From contig NZ_WYDQ01000001.1 of NCBI RefSeq assembly GCF_024105635.1, positions 1,054,001 to 1,118,000 of the forward strand: DNA of 64,000 bases. Reading direction: 5' to 3'. The DNA comes from Oceanicola sp. 502str15. Lineage in GTDB: Bacteria; Pseudomonadota; Alphaproteobacteria; Rhodobacterales; Rhodobacteraceae. The position numbers and the translations under genes were made by a program. Of the stretch, positions 17,861 through 26,619 are shown one piece after another; within the stretch, counting starts at the first letter, position 1, and the number at the start of each line of letters is the position of its first letter. The notes under the pieces are model-generated. The model did not search any database and was not told where the DNA came from. It was given only the letters and a program-made list of their open reading frames with translations.

Positions 17861-18805
17861 ATGGACAGAACAGCTGGCGGCCCCGGCCTTTCCGGCCTGT
17901 CTGCGCATCTGGCGGATGTTCTGGTTGGCCATGAGCGCCTGATCGAACGCCTGCTGACCGGCATTCTGGCGGGCGGACACCTGCTGGTGGAGGGCGCGCC
18001 GGGGCTTGCGAAGACGCGGGCGGTAAAGGCGCTTGCGGGCGCGCTCGACGGCAGTTTCGCGCGGGTGCAATGCACGCCCGACCTGCTGCCCTCGGACCTG
18101 ACGGGCACGCCCGTGTTCCGGCCGCAGACCGGGGATTTCGAGTTCGTGCCCGGGCCGATCTTTCACAACCTGGTGCTGGTCGACGAGATCAACCGCGCCC
18201 CGCCCAAGGTGCAATCGGCGCTGCTGGAGGCGATGGGCGAGGGGCAGGTGACGAGCGGCAATGCCACCCATGCGCTGCCCGATCCCTTCCTCGTGGTGGC
18301 GACCCAGAACCCGATCGAGCACGAGGGCACTTTTCCGCTGCCCGAGGCGCAGCTCGACCGGTTTCTGCTGCATGTGATGCTCGACTTGCCGGATGCAGAG
18401 ACCGAGCGGCGCATTCTTGACCTGGTGGAAGCCGAGGGGCAGGGCGAGGTGGAGCCGATGCCGGCGGTGGAGGACATTCGCGAGGCGCGCAAGGCGGCGA
18501 TGGCCACCCATCTTTCGGGGCCGATCCGCGACTATATCGTGCGGCTGGTGACGGCGACGCGGGCCGCGCCCTTCGTGGGCGAGCTGGCGCATCCGGCGAG
18601 CCCGAGGGGGTCGCTGGCGCTTGCGGCGGCGTCGAAGGCGCGGGCCTGGCTGAAGGGGCGCGACCATGTGCTGCCCGAGGATGTGGACGCCTTGGCCGAA
18701 GACGCGCTGGCCCATCGGCTGGTGCTGACATGGCAGGCGCAGTCGGAGGGGCGCAGCCCGAGGGCGCTGGTGGCCGACCTGCTGGCGGCCACGGACCCGC
18801 TGTGA
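17861..18805 (+). CDS. MoxR-family AAA ATPase
   Basis: 314-residue AAA+ ATPase. Walker A is GAPGLAKT, Walker B LVLVDEINRAPPKVQ, and the sensor region VVATQNPIEHEGTFPLPEAQLDRF is the MoxR signature. MoxR proteins act with VWA-domain partners as chaperones that mature or insert metal into enzyme complexes; the specific client here is unknown. It heads a six-gene operon of MoxR, DUF58, small membrane protein, two VWA proteins, a TPR-like protein and a BatD-like protein. RBS GGGAGGAG precedes ATG 17861. Confidence 0.92.
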   Translation: MDRTAGGPGLSGLSAHLADVLVGHERLIERLLTGILAGGHLLVEGAPGLAKTRAVKALAGALDGSFARVQCTPDLLPSDLTGTPVFRPQTGDFEFVPGPIFHNLVLVDEINRAPPKVQSALLEAMGEGQVTSGNATHALPDPFLVVATQNPIEHEGTFPLPEAQLDRFLLHVMLDLPDAETERRILDLVEAEGQGEVEPMPAVEDIREARKAAMATHLSGPIRDYIVRLVTATRAAPFVGELAHPASPRGSLALAAASKARAWLKGRDHVLPEDVDALAEDALAHRLVLTWQAQSEGRSPRALVADLLAATDPL

Positions 18806-19725
18806 GCCGTGCGCCCGATGCCATGGCAGGGGTGCCAGGCGTCTGGCTTGGCGCGGAGGCGCTGATCGCGCTGCGCGACCTTGCGGTCGAGCGGGCGCTT
18901 TCGGCCCCGCCTGCGGCGATTCCGGGCGGGTTTCTGAGCAAGCGGCGGGGGGCGGGGCAGGAGATTGCCGACACGCGCGAATACGTGGCGGGCGATGACA
19001 TGCGCCACCTGGACCGGGGCACCACGGCGCGCACCGGCGTGCTGCATATCCGGCGATTTCAGGAAGAGCGCGACCGGGTGACGTTTCTGGTGCTGGACCT
19101 GCGGCCCTCGATGCTTTGGGGCACGGGGCGGGCGTTTCGGTCGGTGGCGGCGGCGGAGGCGCTGGCGCTGGTGGGCTGGCGGGCGGTGGAGGAAGGCGGG
19201 CGCGTGGGGCTGATGACCATCGGCGCGGGCGGGCCGGAGATTGTGGGCGCGCGGGGACGGACGCGGGGGATGCTGGGGGTGATCGGGGCGATGGTGCGCG
19301 CCCATGAGGCGGCGCTGGCGGCGGCGCTTGACGGGCAGCGCGAGGAGCCCGAGCTGGAGGGCCGCCTGCTGCCGCTGGAGCGGGTGGCGCCGCGGGGCGC
19401 GGAGCTGATGCTGGCGAGCGGCTTCGATGCGCCGGGCCGGGCGCTGGCGGCGCGGCTGGGGGAGCTGGCCCAGAAGCGGCATCCCTTTCTGATCGAGGTG
19501 CAGGACCGGGGGCCGGGTGGCTTGCCGGAAGGGCGCTATCCGCTGCGGGTGCAGGGGGGCGCGGTGCGGATGGTGACGGGCGCGGCGCAGCCTGCGGCGG
19601 GCGCGGCGGCGGAGGCGGCGAAGGGCCTGCGGGCCGCGCCGGAGGGCTTTGCCCATCTGCGGATCGAGGCGGCGGAGCCGGTGGCGGCACTGGCCGGGCG
19701 GCTCCATGCCGCGTGGGGGCGGTGA
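18802..19725 (+). CDS. DUF58 domain protein (MoxR partner)
   Basis: 307 residues with the DUF58 core ADTREYVAGDDMRHLDRGTTARTG, the segment by which these proteins are recognised. DUF58 proteins are always found with MoxR ATPases and have a VWA-like fold. Unlike many relatives I see no N-terminal transmembrane pair, so it is probably cytosolic. The GTG start (18802) overlaps the moxR stop by 4 bp (GTGA). Confidence 0.88.
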   Translation: MSRAPDAMAGVPGVWLGAEALIALRDLAVERALSAPPAAIPGGFLSKRRGAGQEIADTREYVAGDDMRHLDRGTTARTGVLHIRRFQEERDRVTFLVLDLRPSMLWGTGRAFRSVAAAEALALVGWRAVEEGGRVGLMTIGAGGPEIVGARGRTRGMLGVIGAMVRAHEAALAAALDGQREEPELEGRLLPLERVAPRGAELMLASGFDAPGRALAARLGELAQKRHPFLIEVQDRGPGGLPEGRYPLRVQGGAVRMVTGAAQPAAGAAAEAAKGLRAAPEGFAHLRIEAAEPVAALAGRLHAAWGR

Positions 19726-19726
19726 G

Positions 19727-20098
19727 ATGGCCGAGGGGCAGGCGCTGACCGAAGAGGCCGTGCAGGCCGGGCTGGCGGAGATCCGGCTGCCCGGCGATGC
19801 GGCGGGCGGGTTTGGCAGCGAGTTGGCGGCGGGCGCCGGGATCGGGCTGGCGCTTGGCCTGTGCCTTGCCGTGGCGCTGCGCCCAGTTTTGCGCCGACGC
19901 CCGCGCCCTGCACCTGCACCCGGTTTCGCGCAGCGGCTGGCCGCCGCAGAGGCGCTGCCGGAGGCGGCGCGGGAGGTGGCGCTGCTGCGGCTCTGGCGCG
20001 AGGCCGACCCGGCGGGGTTTGCCGCGCACCGGGGCGATCTCTACCTGCCGGGGGGGATGCCGCAAGGGCTGGCAGAGAGGTTGCGGGCGCATGGTTGA
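19727..20098 (+). CDS. Small single-pass membrane protein (DUF4381-like)
   Basis: 123 residues with one hydrophobic helix (about residues 32-54) followed by an Arg/Pro-rich linker and a short soluble domain (FAQRLAAAEALPEAAREVALL...). Position and layout match DUF4381 proteins of Bat-type operons; sequence support is modest. The start follows the DUF58 stop immediately and the end overlaps the VWA gene by 8 bp. Confidence 0.7.
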   Translation: MAEGQALTEEAVQAGLAEIRLPGDAAGGFGSELAAGAGIGLALGLCLAVALRPVLRRRPRPAPAPGFAQRLAAAEALPEAAREVALLRLWREADPAGFAAHRGDLYLPGGMPQGLAERLRAHG

Positions 20099-21041
20099 GT
20101 TTGCCCAGCCCTGGTGGTTTGCGCTGCTGCCGATCCCGCTGCTGGTCTGGGCCCTGCTGCCCGCACGGGGCGGGTCGGGGGCGGCGCTGGTCGTGCCCGA
20201 GCAGGTTGCGGCGGGGCTTGGCCTGGCCCGTCCGGGCGCGGGGCGGCAGGGGCTGCCGTGGCTGGCGGCGCTGGCATGGGTGCTGCTGGTGGTGGCGCTG
20301 GCCGGGCCGAGGCAGCTTTCGCCGGTGTCGGCGCTCAGGATCACCGGCCGCGACCTTGCCATCGCGATCGACCTGTCGGGCTCGATGGTGCGGGAGGACT
20401 TCTTTCTTGATGGCGCGGCGATCTCGCGGCTGGAGGCCGTGCAGCGGGTGGGGGCGGAATTTGCCCGTCGGCGTGCGGGCGACCGGGTGGCGCTGATCCT
20501 GTTCGGCTCGGAGGCCTATTACGCCGCGCCCTACACCTTCGACACGGAGGCGGTGGCGCGGCGGATCGAGACCTCGGAAATCGGGATATCGGGGCGGGCG
20601 ACCAACATGGCCGACGCCCTGGGGCTGGCGCTGAAGCGGATGGCCACGAGCGATGCGGCCTCGAAGGTGGTGATCCTGCTGTCGGACGGGGTGAACAACG
20701 CGGGCGCGACCAACCCGCGGGGCGTGGCGGTGCTGGCGGCGGAGATGGGGGTGCGGGTGCATACCATTGCCATGGGCCCGCGCGACCTTGCGGAGGCCGA
20801 GGAGGGCGAGCGCGGCGTGGTGGATGCCATCACGCTGGCGGCGGTGGCGGAGTTGAGCGGGGGCGAGACCTTCAGGGTGCGCACCACGGAAGACCTCGAG
20901 GAGGTCGGCCGGGCGCTGGACCGGCTGGAGGCGACGGCGAGCGACGGGCTGGCGGCGGAGGTCTGGCGGGAGTTCTGGATCTGGCCTGCGGGGCTGGCCT
21001 TGCTGCTCTGCCTCGGGCTGGCATGGCGGAGGGGCGCGTGA
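20091..21041 (+). CDS. VWA-domain membrane protein (BatA-like)
   Basis: 316 residues: two membrane helices near the N-terminus (about 8-24 and 56-75), a von Willebrand factor A domain (about 85-290) with complete MIDAS residues (AIDLSGSM, SGRATNMADAL, LLSDGVNN), and a C-terminal helix. BatA-type proteins present a metal-dependent adhesion surface in the periplasm or at the membrane and cooperate with MoxR. The gene overlaps both neighbours. Confidence 0.9.
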   Translation: MVEFAQPWWFALLPIPLLVWALLPARGGSGAALVVPEQVAAGLGLARPGAGRQGLPWLAALAWVLLVVALAGPRQLSPVSALRITGRDLAIAIDLSGSMVREDFFLDGAAISRLEAVQRVGAEFARRRAGDRVALILFGSEAYYAAPYTFDTEAVARRIETSEIGISGRATNMADALGLALKRMATSDAASKVVILLSDGVNNAGATNPRGVAVLAAEMGVRVHTIAMGPRDLAEAEEGERGVVDAITLAAVAELSGGETFRVRTTEDLEEVGRALDRLEATASDGLAAEVWREFWIWPAGLALLLCLGLAWRRGA

Positions 21042-21931
21042 TGGGCGGCCTGATCCTGCTGCGCCCGTGGTGGCTGCTGGCGCTTCCGGTGATTGCCGCG
21101 CTGGCGGTGGTGCTGTGGCGGCGCAGGGCGCGGCTGGGGGACTGGGAGCGCGTGGTGCGCCCCGAGATGATGGCGGCGCTGCGCAGGCTCGGGCATGTGG
21201 AAGCGGGGCGGCGGGGCGCGCGCGGGCTCTGGGCGATGGCGGCGGCGGGGCTGGTGGTGCTGGGGCTGAGTGGCCCGGCGACCCAGCGGCGCGAGGCGGC
21301 GGCCTTTGCCAACCTCGACGGGGTGATCCTTGTGCTCGACGCCTCGCCCTCGATGACCGGTGCGGAGGCTTGGGGCCAGATGCTCACCGCCGGGCGCGCC
21401 GCGATTTCGGGCCTTGGCGCGCGGCCTGCGGCGCTGGTGGTGGTGGCGGGCGATGCCTACCACGGGGCGGAACTTTCGGCAGATCATCGGGAGCTGGCCC
21501 AGACATGGCAGCTCGTCGGCCCCGGCACGGTGCCCGACAAGGGCTCGCGCCCCTGGCTGGGGCTGGAGAAGGCGGGCGAGGTGCTGCGGGAGGCGCGGCT
21601 GGTGAGTGCGGATGTGGTGCTGTTCAGCGATGGTGGCGGGCTGGGGCCGGAGGCGCTGGAGGCGGCGGCGGCGCTGGTGCGCGCGGGGGCCCGGGTTTCG
21701 GTGGTTGCGCCGGAGGGGGTGCCCCCGGCGGAAGTGCTGGCCCGGGCCGGTGGCGGGGAGGTGTTTTCGCCCCGGGAGGGCGTTGCGCTGGGGGCGTTTC
21801 TGGCGGAGGCGGGGCGGACGCGGCTGGAGCGGGCGGATTATCCGCTGCTGTTTCTGGCTGACCACGGGCGCTACCTGCTGCTGCTTGCGCTGTTGCCGCT
21901 GCTCGCGGGCTTTCGGCGGAGGCTGGCATGA
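21041..21931 (+). CDS. VWA-domain membrane protein (BatB-like)
   Basis: 296 residues with an N-terminal helix (about 9-25), a second helix (about 65-82), a VWA-like domain and a C-terminal helix. The MIDAS is partial: VLDASPSM replaces the canonical DxSxS by DASPS, and the Thr and second Asp loops are weaker than in the preceding protein. ATG 21041 overlaps the upstream stop by 1 bp. Same operon and probable complex as the preceding VWA protein. Confidence 0.83.
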   Translation: MGGLILLRPWWLLALPVIAALAVVLWRRRARLGDWERVVRPEMMAALRRLGHVEAGRRGARGLWAMAAAGLVVLGLSGPATQRREAAAFANLDGVILVLDASPSMTGAEAWGQMLTAGRAAISGLGARPAALVVVAGDAYHGAELSADHRELAQTWQLVGPGTVPDKGSRPWLGLEKAGEVLREARLVSADVVLFSDGGGLGPEALEAAAALVRAGARVSVVAPEGVPPAEVLARAGGGEVFSPREGVALGAFLAEAGRTRLERADYPLLFLADHGRYLLLLALLPLLAGFRRRLA

Positions 21932-22617
21932 GCGCGGGGCGAGTCCTGGCCTGCGCTGCCGCGGCGCTGATTGCGCTGGCGCTGCTGTTGGGGGGCAGGG
22001 CGCCGTTCGGGCGGGTGTTGCTGGCGGCAGGGCTGCCCGCAGCCGCGGTGCCGCTGCTGGGCGATCCGGGGTGGCGGGGCGTGGCGCTCTACCGGGCCGG
22101 GCGGTTCGACGCGGCGGCGGAGGCCTTTGCGCAGGCCGGCCAGCCCTTCAACCGCGGCAATGCGCTGGCGCGGGCCGGGCGCTACGCGGCGGCGCTGGAA
22201 GCCTATGACATGGCGCGCGCCGGGGGCGACCAGACGGCGGGCGCGAACTTTGACCTCGTGGCGGCCTTCTATGCCGGCCTCGCGCTGGAGGCGGGCTCGG
22301 TGGTGGAATGGTTCGAGGACCGCGACGGCACCGACCCGGCGGTGGAAAGCTTCGAGGCGCGGGGCAATGCGCGGGCGGCGGGGAGCGGGACGGAGGTGAC
22401 GAACGTGGGTGCGCTCATCGGCCTTCCGGAGCTGGAAGGACGCGGCGCGCGCGAGACGCGCAAGGTGTTCGACGACAAGTTCATCACCGCCGACGAGCGC
22501 TGGCTGGAGACGCTGGCCGATGTGCCCGGAGACTACCTTGCGGCCCGGATCCGCCACGAGCACAAGCGCCGTGCGCGGGCGGGCGAGGGGCAGCCCGAAC
22601 CGGAGGACGCGCAATGA
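21928..22617 (+). CDS. TPR-like exported or membrane protein (BatC-like)
   Basis: 229 residues. An N-terminal hydrophobic region (about 5-45) is followed by two or three degenerate tetratricopeptide repeats (YRAGRFDAAAEAFAQAG, RAGRYAAALEAYDMARAGG). The C-terminal part is charged. This position in Bat operons is normally filled by BatC. The start overlaps the preceding stop by 4 bp (ATGA) and its end overlaps the next gene by 4 bp. Confidence 0.75.
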   Translation: MSAGRVLACAAAALIALALLLGGRAPFGRVLLAAGLPAAAVPLLGDPGWRGVALYRAGRFDAAAEAFAQAGQPFNRGNALARAGRYAAALEAYDMARAGGDQTAGANFDLVAAFYAGLALEAGSVVEWFEDRDGTDPAVESFEARGNARAAGSGTEVTNVGALIGLPELEGRGARETRKVFDDKFITADERWLETLADVPGDYLAARIRHEHKRRARAGEGQPEPEDAQ

Positions 22618-23780
22618 GGGCCCTGATCCTGTGGCTGCTGATGGGGTGCGCGGCCTTCGCGCAGAGCCGGGAGGTGCGCCCCGGCGATGTCGAGCTGACG
22701 GTGACGATGGAAGACATGGCGGCGGCCGAGGGCGGCGCGCCCTTTGCGGGCGAGATGGTGCTGCTGACGATCCACGGGATCTATCGCCGCCACATCGCCC
22801 GCGAGACGCTGGCCCAGCCCGAGCTGGAGGGGTTTGCATGGATGCAGCTTGGCGAGGACCAATGGTACGAAACCCGCGAGCGGGGGCAGCCGGTCAAGAA
22901 CTTCCGGCGGCGGATGGCGCTGTTTCCGGAAGCCGCGGGCGAGCTGGAGGTGGCGGCCTTCACCCACCACCTGACGCTGATCGACGAGAATGACGGTTGG
23001 TTCGACCATGACATAACCTCGCCGCCGGTGCGCCTGAGCGTGCGACCCGCACCGGAGAGTGCGTGGTGGTTCCCGGCGCGGCGGCTTGCGGTCTCCGACA
23101 GCTGGTCGAACGCGCCGGACCAGCTGGACCCGGGCGCGGGGGTGCTGCGGATCGTGCGGGTGGCGGCGACGGGTGCCGCGCCGCAGATGATCCCGCCGAT
23201 GCCGGAGCTGCGCTCACCGAGCGGGCTGGTCTTTGCCCATCCCGAGCAGCGGCTGGTGGAGCTTTCGCCGGAGGGGCCGGTTTCGGTCGCCTATTGGCGC
23301 TGGACGATCCAGCCGGGCAACGGGGTTTCGGCGATCACCGAGCCGATGGAGTTCGAGTGGTATGACGCGGTGAACCGCCAGAGCCGGCGGGTGCGGATCG
23401 GGGCGCAGCGGGTGGCCTATACCGCGCCACTCGGGGCCGTTCCCACGCCGCCTGAGGCGTCCGGGGTTGCGCGGGGGGGCGTGGTGCTTGGCGTGGCGGG
23501 GGCGGGGCTGGTGCTGGGGCTTGTTCTGCTGCTCTGGGGGCGGCACTGGGCGCGGCCCGCCGTGGCCGACCCGCTGCGTTGGCAGATCCGGCGCGCGGCG
23601 CGGTCCGGGGATCTGGCGGGGCTGCGGCGGGCGGGTGCGGCGCTGGTGCGACGTGGCGGGGCCGGGGCGGGCGCACGGGCGGCGCTGGATCGGCTCGACG
23701 GCGCGCTCTTTGGCAAGGTGGGCGAGGCACCCGATCCGGGGCCGATTGCGCGCGCTCTGCTGGCCCGCTCGAAGCCCTGA
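22614..23780 (+). CDS. BatD-like exported membrane protein
   Basis: 388 residues: signal peptide (about 1-17, ending FAQS), beta-rich periplasmic region (about 20-290), one transmembrane helix (about 290-312, [19 protein letters not shown]) and a cytosolic tail. BatD proteins have this oxygen-tolerance-associated layout. Last gene of the MoxR operon; the ATG overlaps the preceding stop (ATGA). Confidence 0.8.
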   Translation: MRALILWLLMGCAAFAQSREVRPGDVELTVTMEDMAAAEGGAPFAGEMVLLTIHGIYRRHIARETLAQPELEGFAWMQLGEDQWYETRERGQPVKNFRRRMALFPEAAGELEVAAFTHHLTLIDENDGWFDHDITSPPVRLSVRPAPESAWWFPARRLAVSDSWSNAPDQLDPGAGVLRIVRVAATGAAPQMIPPMPELRSPSGLVFAHPEQRLVELSPEGPVSVAYWRWTIQPGNGVSAITEPMEFEWYDAVNRQSRRVRIGAQRVAYTAPLGAVPTPPEASGVARGGVVLGVAGAGLVLGLVLLLWGRHWARPAVADPLRWQIRRAARSGDLAGLRRAGAALVRRGGAGAGARAALDRLDGALFGKVGEAPDPGPIARALLARSKP

Positions 23781-23953
23781 GCCCTGCGCCCCGACCGATA
23801 CTGATGGCTAAATTGCCAGCGCCCCGGTGCGCCGTCACCATCAGGCACAGTCACCGACCACCGCAAGATGGGACAGGGCGGTGCCGATCGGGGGAGGAAA
23901 GATCCATGAGTCTGTGGTCCAGACTGTTCGGAGGCAAGGAGGAGGAGCCTGCC

Positions 23954-24532
23954 ATGAGTGCTGTGAATATACATCCGGCTGTTGACGGGGGCGTGAAGCC
24001 CGGCAGCGCGAATTTTTCGGGGGGGACGCTGAAGTGCCTGTGCGCGAGCGACCCCGTGGTGGTGGAGATCAAATCCCAGACCGCCCATAACCACGTGTGC
24101 GGCTGCACCAAGTGCTGGAAGCCGTCGGGTGCCACCTTCAGCCAGGTGGCCGTTGTGGGCCGGGATGCGCTGAGCGTGACCTCGGGGGCCAACAAGCTTT
24201 CGGTGGTCGATCCGTCGGCGGCGATCCAGCGCCATGCCTGTTCGGGCTGCGGGGCGCATATGTATGGCCGGATCGAGGACACTGGCCACCCGTTCCACGG
24301 GCTCGACTTTGTCCATACGGAACTGAGCGACCAGTCCGGCTGGTCGGCGCCGGAGTTTGCGGCCTTCTGCTCGTCGATCATCGAGAGCGGCGTGAACCCC
24401 GAGAAGATGGACGGCATCCGCGCCCGGCTGAGAGAGCTGGGGCTGGAGCCCTATGATTGCCTGTCGCCGCCGCTGATGGACGCGATTGCGACCCATGTGG
24501 CGAAGACGAACGGGGTGCTTGAAACCGCCTGA
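23954..24532 (+). CDS. gfa: S-(hydroxymethyl)glutathione synthase (glutathione-dependent formaldehyde-activating enzyme)
   Basis: Speeds formation of S-hydroxymethylglutathione from formaldehyde and glutathione, the entry to formaldehyde oxidation. 192 residues from [13 protein letters not shown], the usual Gfa start. Zinc-binding Cys groups are complete: [14 protein letters not shown] and HACSGCG. GGAGGAGGAG precedes ATG 23954. A second in-frame ATG at 23906 with an equally good GGAGGAAAGATCC site would add 16 residues ([16 protein letters not shown]) unlike Gfa. First gene of the C1 island. The sequence shows the enzyme firmly; activity as a catalyst rather than a GSH carrier is debated for the family. 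Confidence 0.93.
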   Translation: MSAVNIHPAVDGGVKPGSANFSGGTLKCLCASDPVVVEIKSQTAHNHVCGCTKCWKPSGATFSQVAVVGRDALSVTSGANKLSVVDPSAAIQRHACSGCGAHMYGRIEDTGHPFHGLDFVHTELSDQSGWSAPEFAAFCSSIIESGVNPEKMDGIRARLRELGLEPYDCLSPPLMDAIATHVAKTNGVLETA

Positions 24533-24642
24533 CCCTGTGCCCCGCGCGGGCATTCGGGCAAGGCAGACAGCCGGAGGCGGGCGAGGGCCCGGCTCCGGGT
24601 GGAGACTTGCATCCTGAGGCGGAAATCAGCCAAGCCATTCAA

Positions 24643-24676
24643 CCTGTGCGACATTGTTGCACAGGCGGATTTTTTC
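24643..24676 (+). terminator. Dyad with T-run between gfa and the response-regulator gene
   Basis: CCTGTGC (24643-24649) pairs with GCACAGG (24659-24665); extending inward through AC/GT and a G-T wobble gives about a 10-bp stem with a three-base loop. CGGATTTTTT follows. It can act as the gfa terminator; as a near-symmetric 23-bp dyad 43 bp before the regulator start it could also be an operator. Confidence 0.65.
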
Positions 24677-24707
24677 CTGTTAGCCTCCCGAAGAGGGAGG
24701 ACTAACC

Positions 24708-25433
24708 ATGAGACATGAGGCGCTTGGGCGACAAGCCGGCCAGGTCCGATCGGTGCTGGTGATCGACGATCATCCGCTCTACGGCGCGGCGCTGGAAACC
24801 GCGCTGCACCACGTTTTCGAGGGCTGCGAGATTGTGACGGCGACCACGCTGGGCGATGGGCTGAAGGCCCTCGGCAAGGCGTTTTCGCCCGATATGGTGC
24901 TGCTGGACCTGAAGCTGCCGGATGTGACCGGGATCAGCGGCTTTCTGCGGCTGCGCGAGGAGTTGCCCGATGTGCCGGTGGTGGTGATCTCGTCGCTGAC
25001 ATCGGACGAGGTGATTCAGGCGGTGCTGGATGCGGGCGCGGCGGGCTTCGTGCCCAAGGATGCGCCGATGGCCGAGCTGCGGGCCGCGCTTTGCGACGTG
25101 CGCAGCGGGATGACCTACCTGCCCAAGGGGTTCACCCGGGTGCGCCGCGCGCCTGAGCGCCAGCGCGACAGCCAGGAGATTGCCCGCCGCATTGCCGAAC
25201 TCACCCCGCAGCAGACCCGGATCATGAAGCTGATCTGCGTGGGCAAGCCCAACAAGCAGATTGCCTACGAGATGGATCTGGCGGAGGCGACGGTGAAGGC
25301 GCATATCACCGCGCTGCTGCGCCGGCTCGGGGTGCAGAACCGCACCCAGGCGGCGGTACTGGTGGAGGGGGCCAACCTCGAAGGCGCGGGGGCAGATGCA
25401 CAGAGCGATGCCCGGGCCTTTCTGAGCAACTGA
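24708..25433 (+). CDS. LuxR-type two-component response regulator (FlhR/AfdR-like)
   Basis: 241-residue NarL/LuxR-family regulator. Receiver residues about 14-130 with Asp20/Asp21 and acceptor Asp67 (VLLDLKLPD); HTH at about 172-230 (IAYEMDLAEATVKAHITALLRRL). The location next to gfa, FIST and hybrid kinase genes and upstream of the XoxF/GSH-formaldehyde genes fits FlhR of Paracoccus and AfdR of Rhodobacter, which activate formaldehyde and methanol oxidation genes (recalled, not tested). GGGAGGA lies before ATG 24708. The following gene starts one base after this stop. Confidence 0.88.
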   Translation: MRHEALGRQAGQVRSVLVIDDHPLYGAALETALHHVFEGCEIVTATTLGDGLKALGKAFSPDMVLLDLKLPDVTGISGFLRLREELPDVPVVVISSLTSDEVIQAVLDAGAAGFVPKDAPMAELRAALCDVRSGMTYLPKGFTRVRRAPERQRDSQEIARRIAELTPQQTRIMKLICVGKPNKQIAYEMDLAEATVKAHITALLRRLGVQNRTQAAVLVEGANLEGAGADAQSDARAFLSN

Positions 25434-25434
25434 A

Positions 25435-26619
25435 GTGAGCTTCGGCCGGGCGCCAGAGGGAGACTGGCCACAGAAGGGGGCCGACGCGCTTGTGGGCGTG
25501 GCCGTATCCCACGCCACCGATGGCGCGGAGGCGGTGGCCGAGGTTGCCGCGGCGCTGGACGTGGGCGAGACCTGTTTCATTTTGCTTTTCGTGCCCGAGG
25601 GCCTCGATCTGGCACAGGTCGAGGCGGGGCTGGCGGCGCATCTGCCGGGCAGCCCGGTGTTTGGCTGCACCACGGCGGGGCAGATCACCCCGGCGGGCTA
25701 CGAGAACGAGGCGCTGCTGGCGCTGGCCTTTCCGCGCAGCCATTTTCGCTGCGCCTCGCAGCTGATCGCGCCGCTCAAGCCGCTGTCGATCCAGAACATC
25801 ACCACCGATGCCCGGCTGCTTGCGGCCCGGTTCCAGCGCACCGCGCATTGGAACCGGCTGGCGCTGACCATCTGCGACGGGCTTTCGAAGCAGGAAGACA
25901 TGCTGGTGGCGGCGCTGGAGGCGGGGCTGGACGACATGCCGGTGTTCGGCGGCTCGGCGGCCAACGGGCTGAACTTTCGGCAGACCTCGGTGCTGCATGG
26001 CGGCAGGTTTCATACCAATGCGGCGCTGCTGCTGGTGTTGGAGACCGACCTCGAGTTCACCGGCATCGGGTTTGACCATTTTCTGCCCACCGGCCACCAG
26101 ATGGTTGTGACCGGCGCCGAGCCGGAGGAGCGGCTGGTCCATGAGATCAACGGCGCCCCGGCGGCCGATGAATATGCCCGCCTCGTGGGGGTGCCGCGCG
26201 ACCAGCTTTCGCCGCAGGTCTTTGCCGAGAACCCGGTGCTGGTGCGCAACTCGGCGCTCTACCACGTGCGCGCCATTCAGGAGGTGCAGGAGGGGGGTGC
26301 GCTGAGCTTTCTGAGTGCCATCGACGAGGGGCTGCTGCTGACGCTCGGCGAGGGGCAGGAGATTGTGCGCACCATGGCCAAGGAGCTCGACCTGCGCGAC
26401 GGGCGGGGCCGGGCGCCCGATTTCATCCTCGGCTTCGATTGCGTGCTGCGGCGCATCGAGATCGACCACAAGCAGCTGACCGGCCCCGCATCGAAGGTGC
26501 TGCGCGAGAACCGGGTGCTCGGGTTCAACACCTATGGCGAGCAGCATTGCGGGGTGCATGTGAACCAGACCTTCGTGGGGGTGGCCTTCTTCGAGCCCCG
26601 GGAACGGGCGCTGCACTGA
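25435..26619 (+). CDS. FIST-domain (FIST_N/FIST_C) sensory protein
   Basis: 394 residues containing both halves of the FIST domain (F-box and intracellular signal transduction): GCTTAGQITPAGYENEALL in FIST_N, and the C-terminal FIST_C part including NTYGEQHCGVHVNQTFVGVAFF. FIST proteins such as NosP bind haem and NO and control a partner histidine kinase; NosP and NahK are also encoded side by side. The GTG start at 25435 follows the response-regulator stop by one base, and the stop overlaps the kinase start by 1 bp. The ligand here is unknown; small C1 compounds and NO are the two obvious possibilities. Confidence 0.88.
   Translation: MSFGRAPEGDWPQKGADALVGVAVSHATDGAEAVAEVAAALDVGETCFILLFVPEGLDLAQVEAGLAAHLPGSPVFGCTTAGQITPAGYENEALLALAFPRSHFRCASQLIAPLKPLSIQNITTDARLLAARFQRTAHWNRLALTICDGLSKQEDMLVAALEAGLDDMPVFGGSAANGLNFRQTSVLHGGRFHTNAALLLVLETDLEFTGIGFDHFLPTGHQMVVTGAEPEERLVHEINGAPAADEYARLVGVPRDQLSPQVFAENPVLVRNSALYHVRAIQEVQEGGALSFLSAIDEGLLLTLGEGQEIVRTMAKELDLRDGRGRAPDFILGFDCVLRRIEIDHKQLTGPASKVLRENRVLGFNTYGEQHCGVHVNQTFVGVAFFEPRERALH

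Noticed and set aside
24643..24676. The gfa-downstream dyad as a certain FlhR operator
   Set aside because: The T-run after it makes a terminator the simpler reading, and the same dyad was not seen before the other C1 genes.
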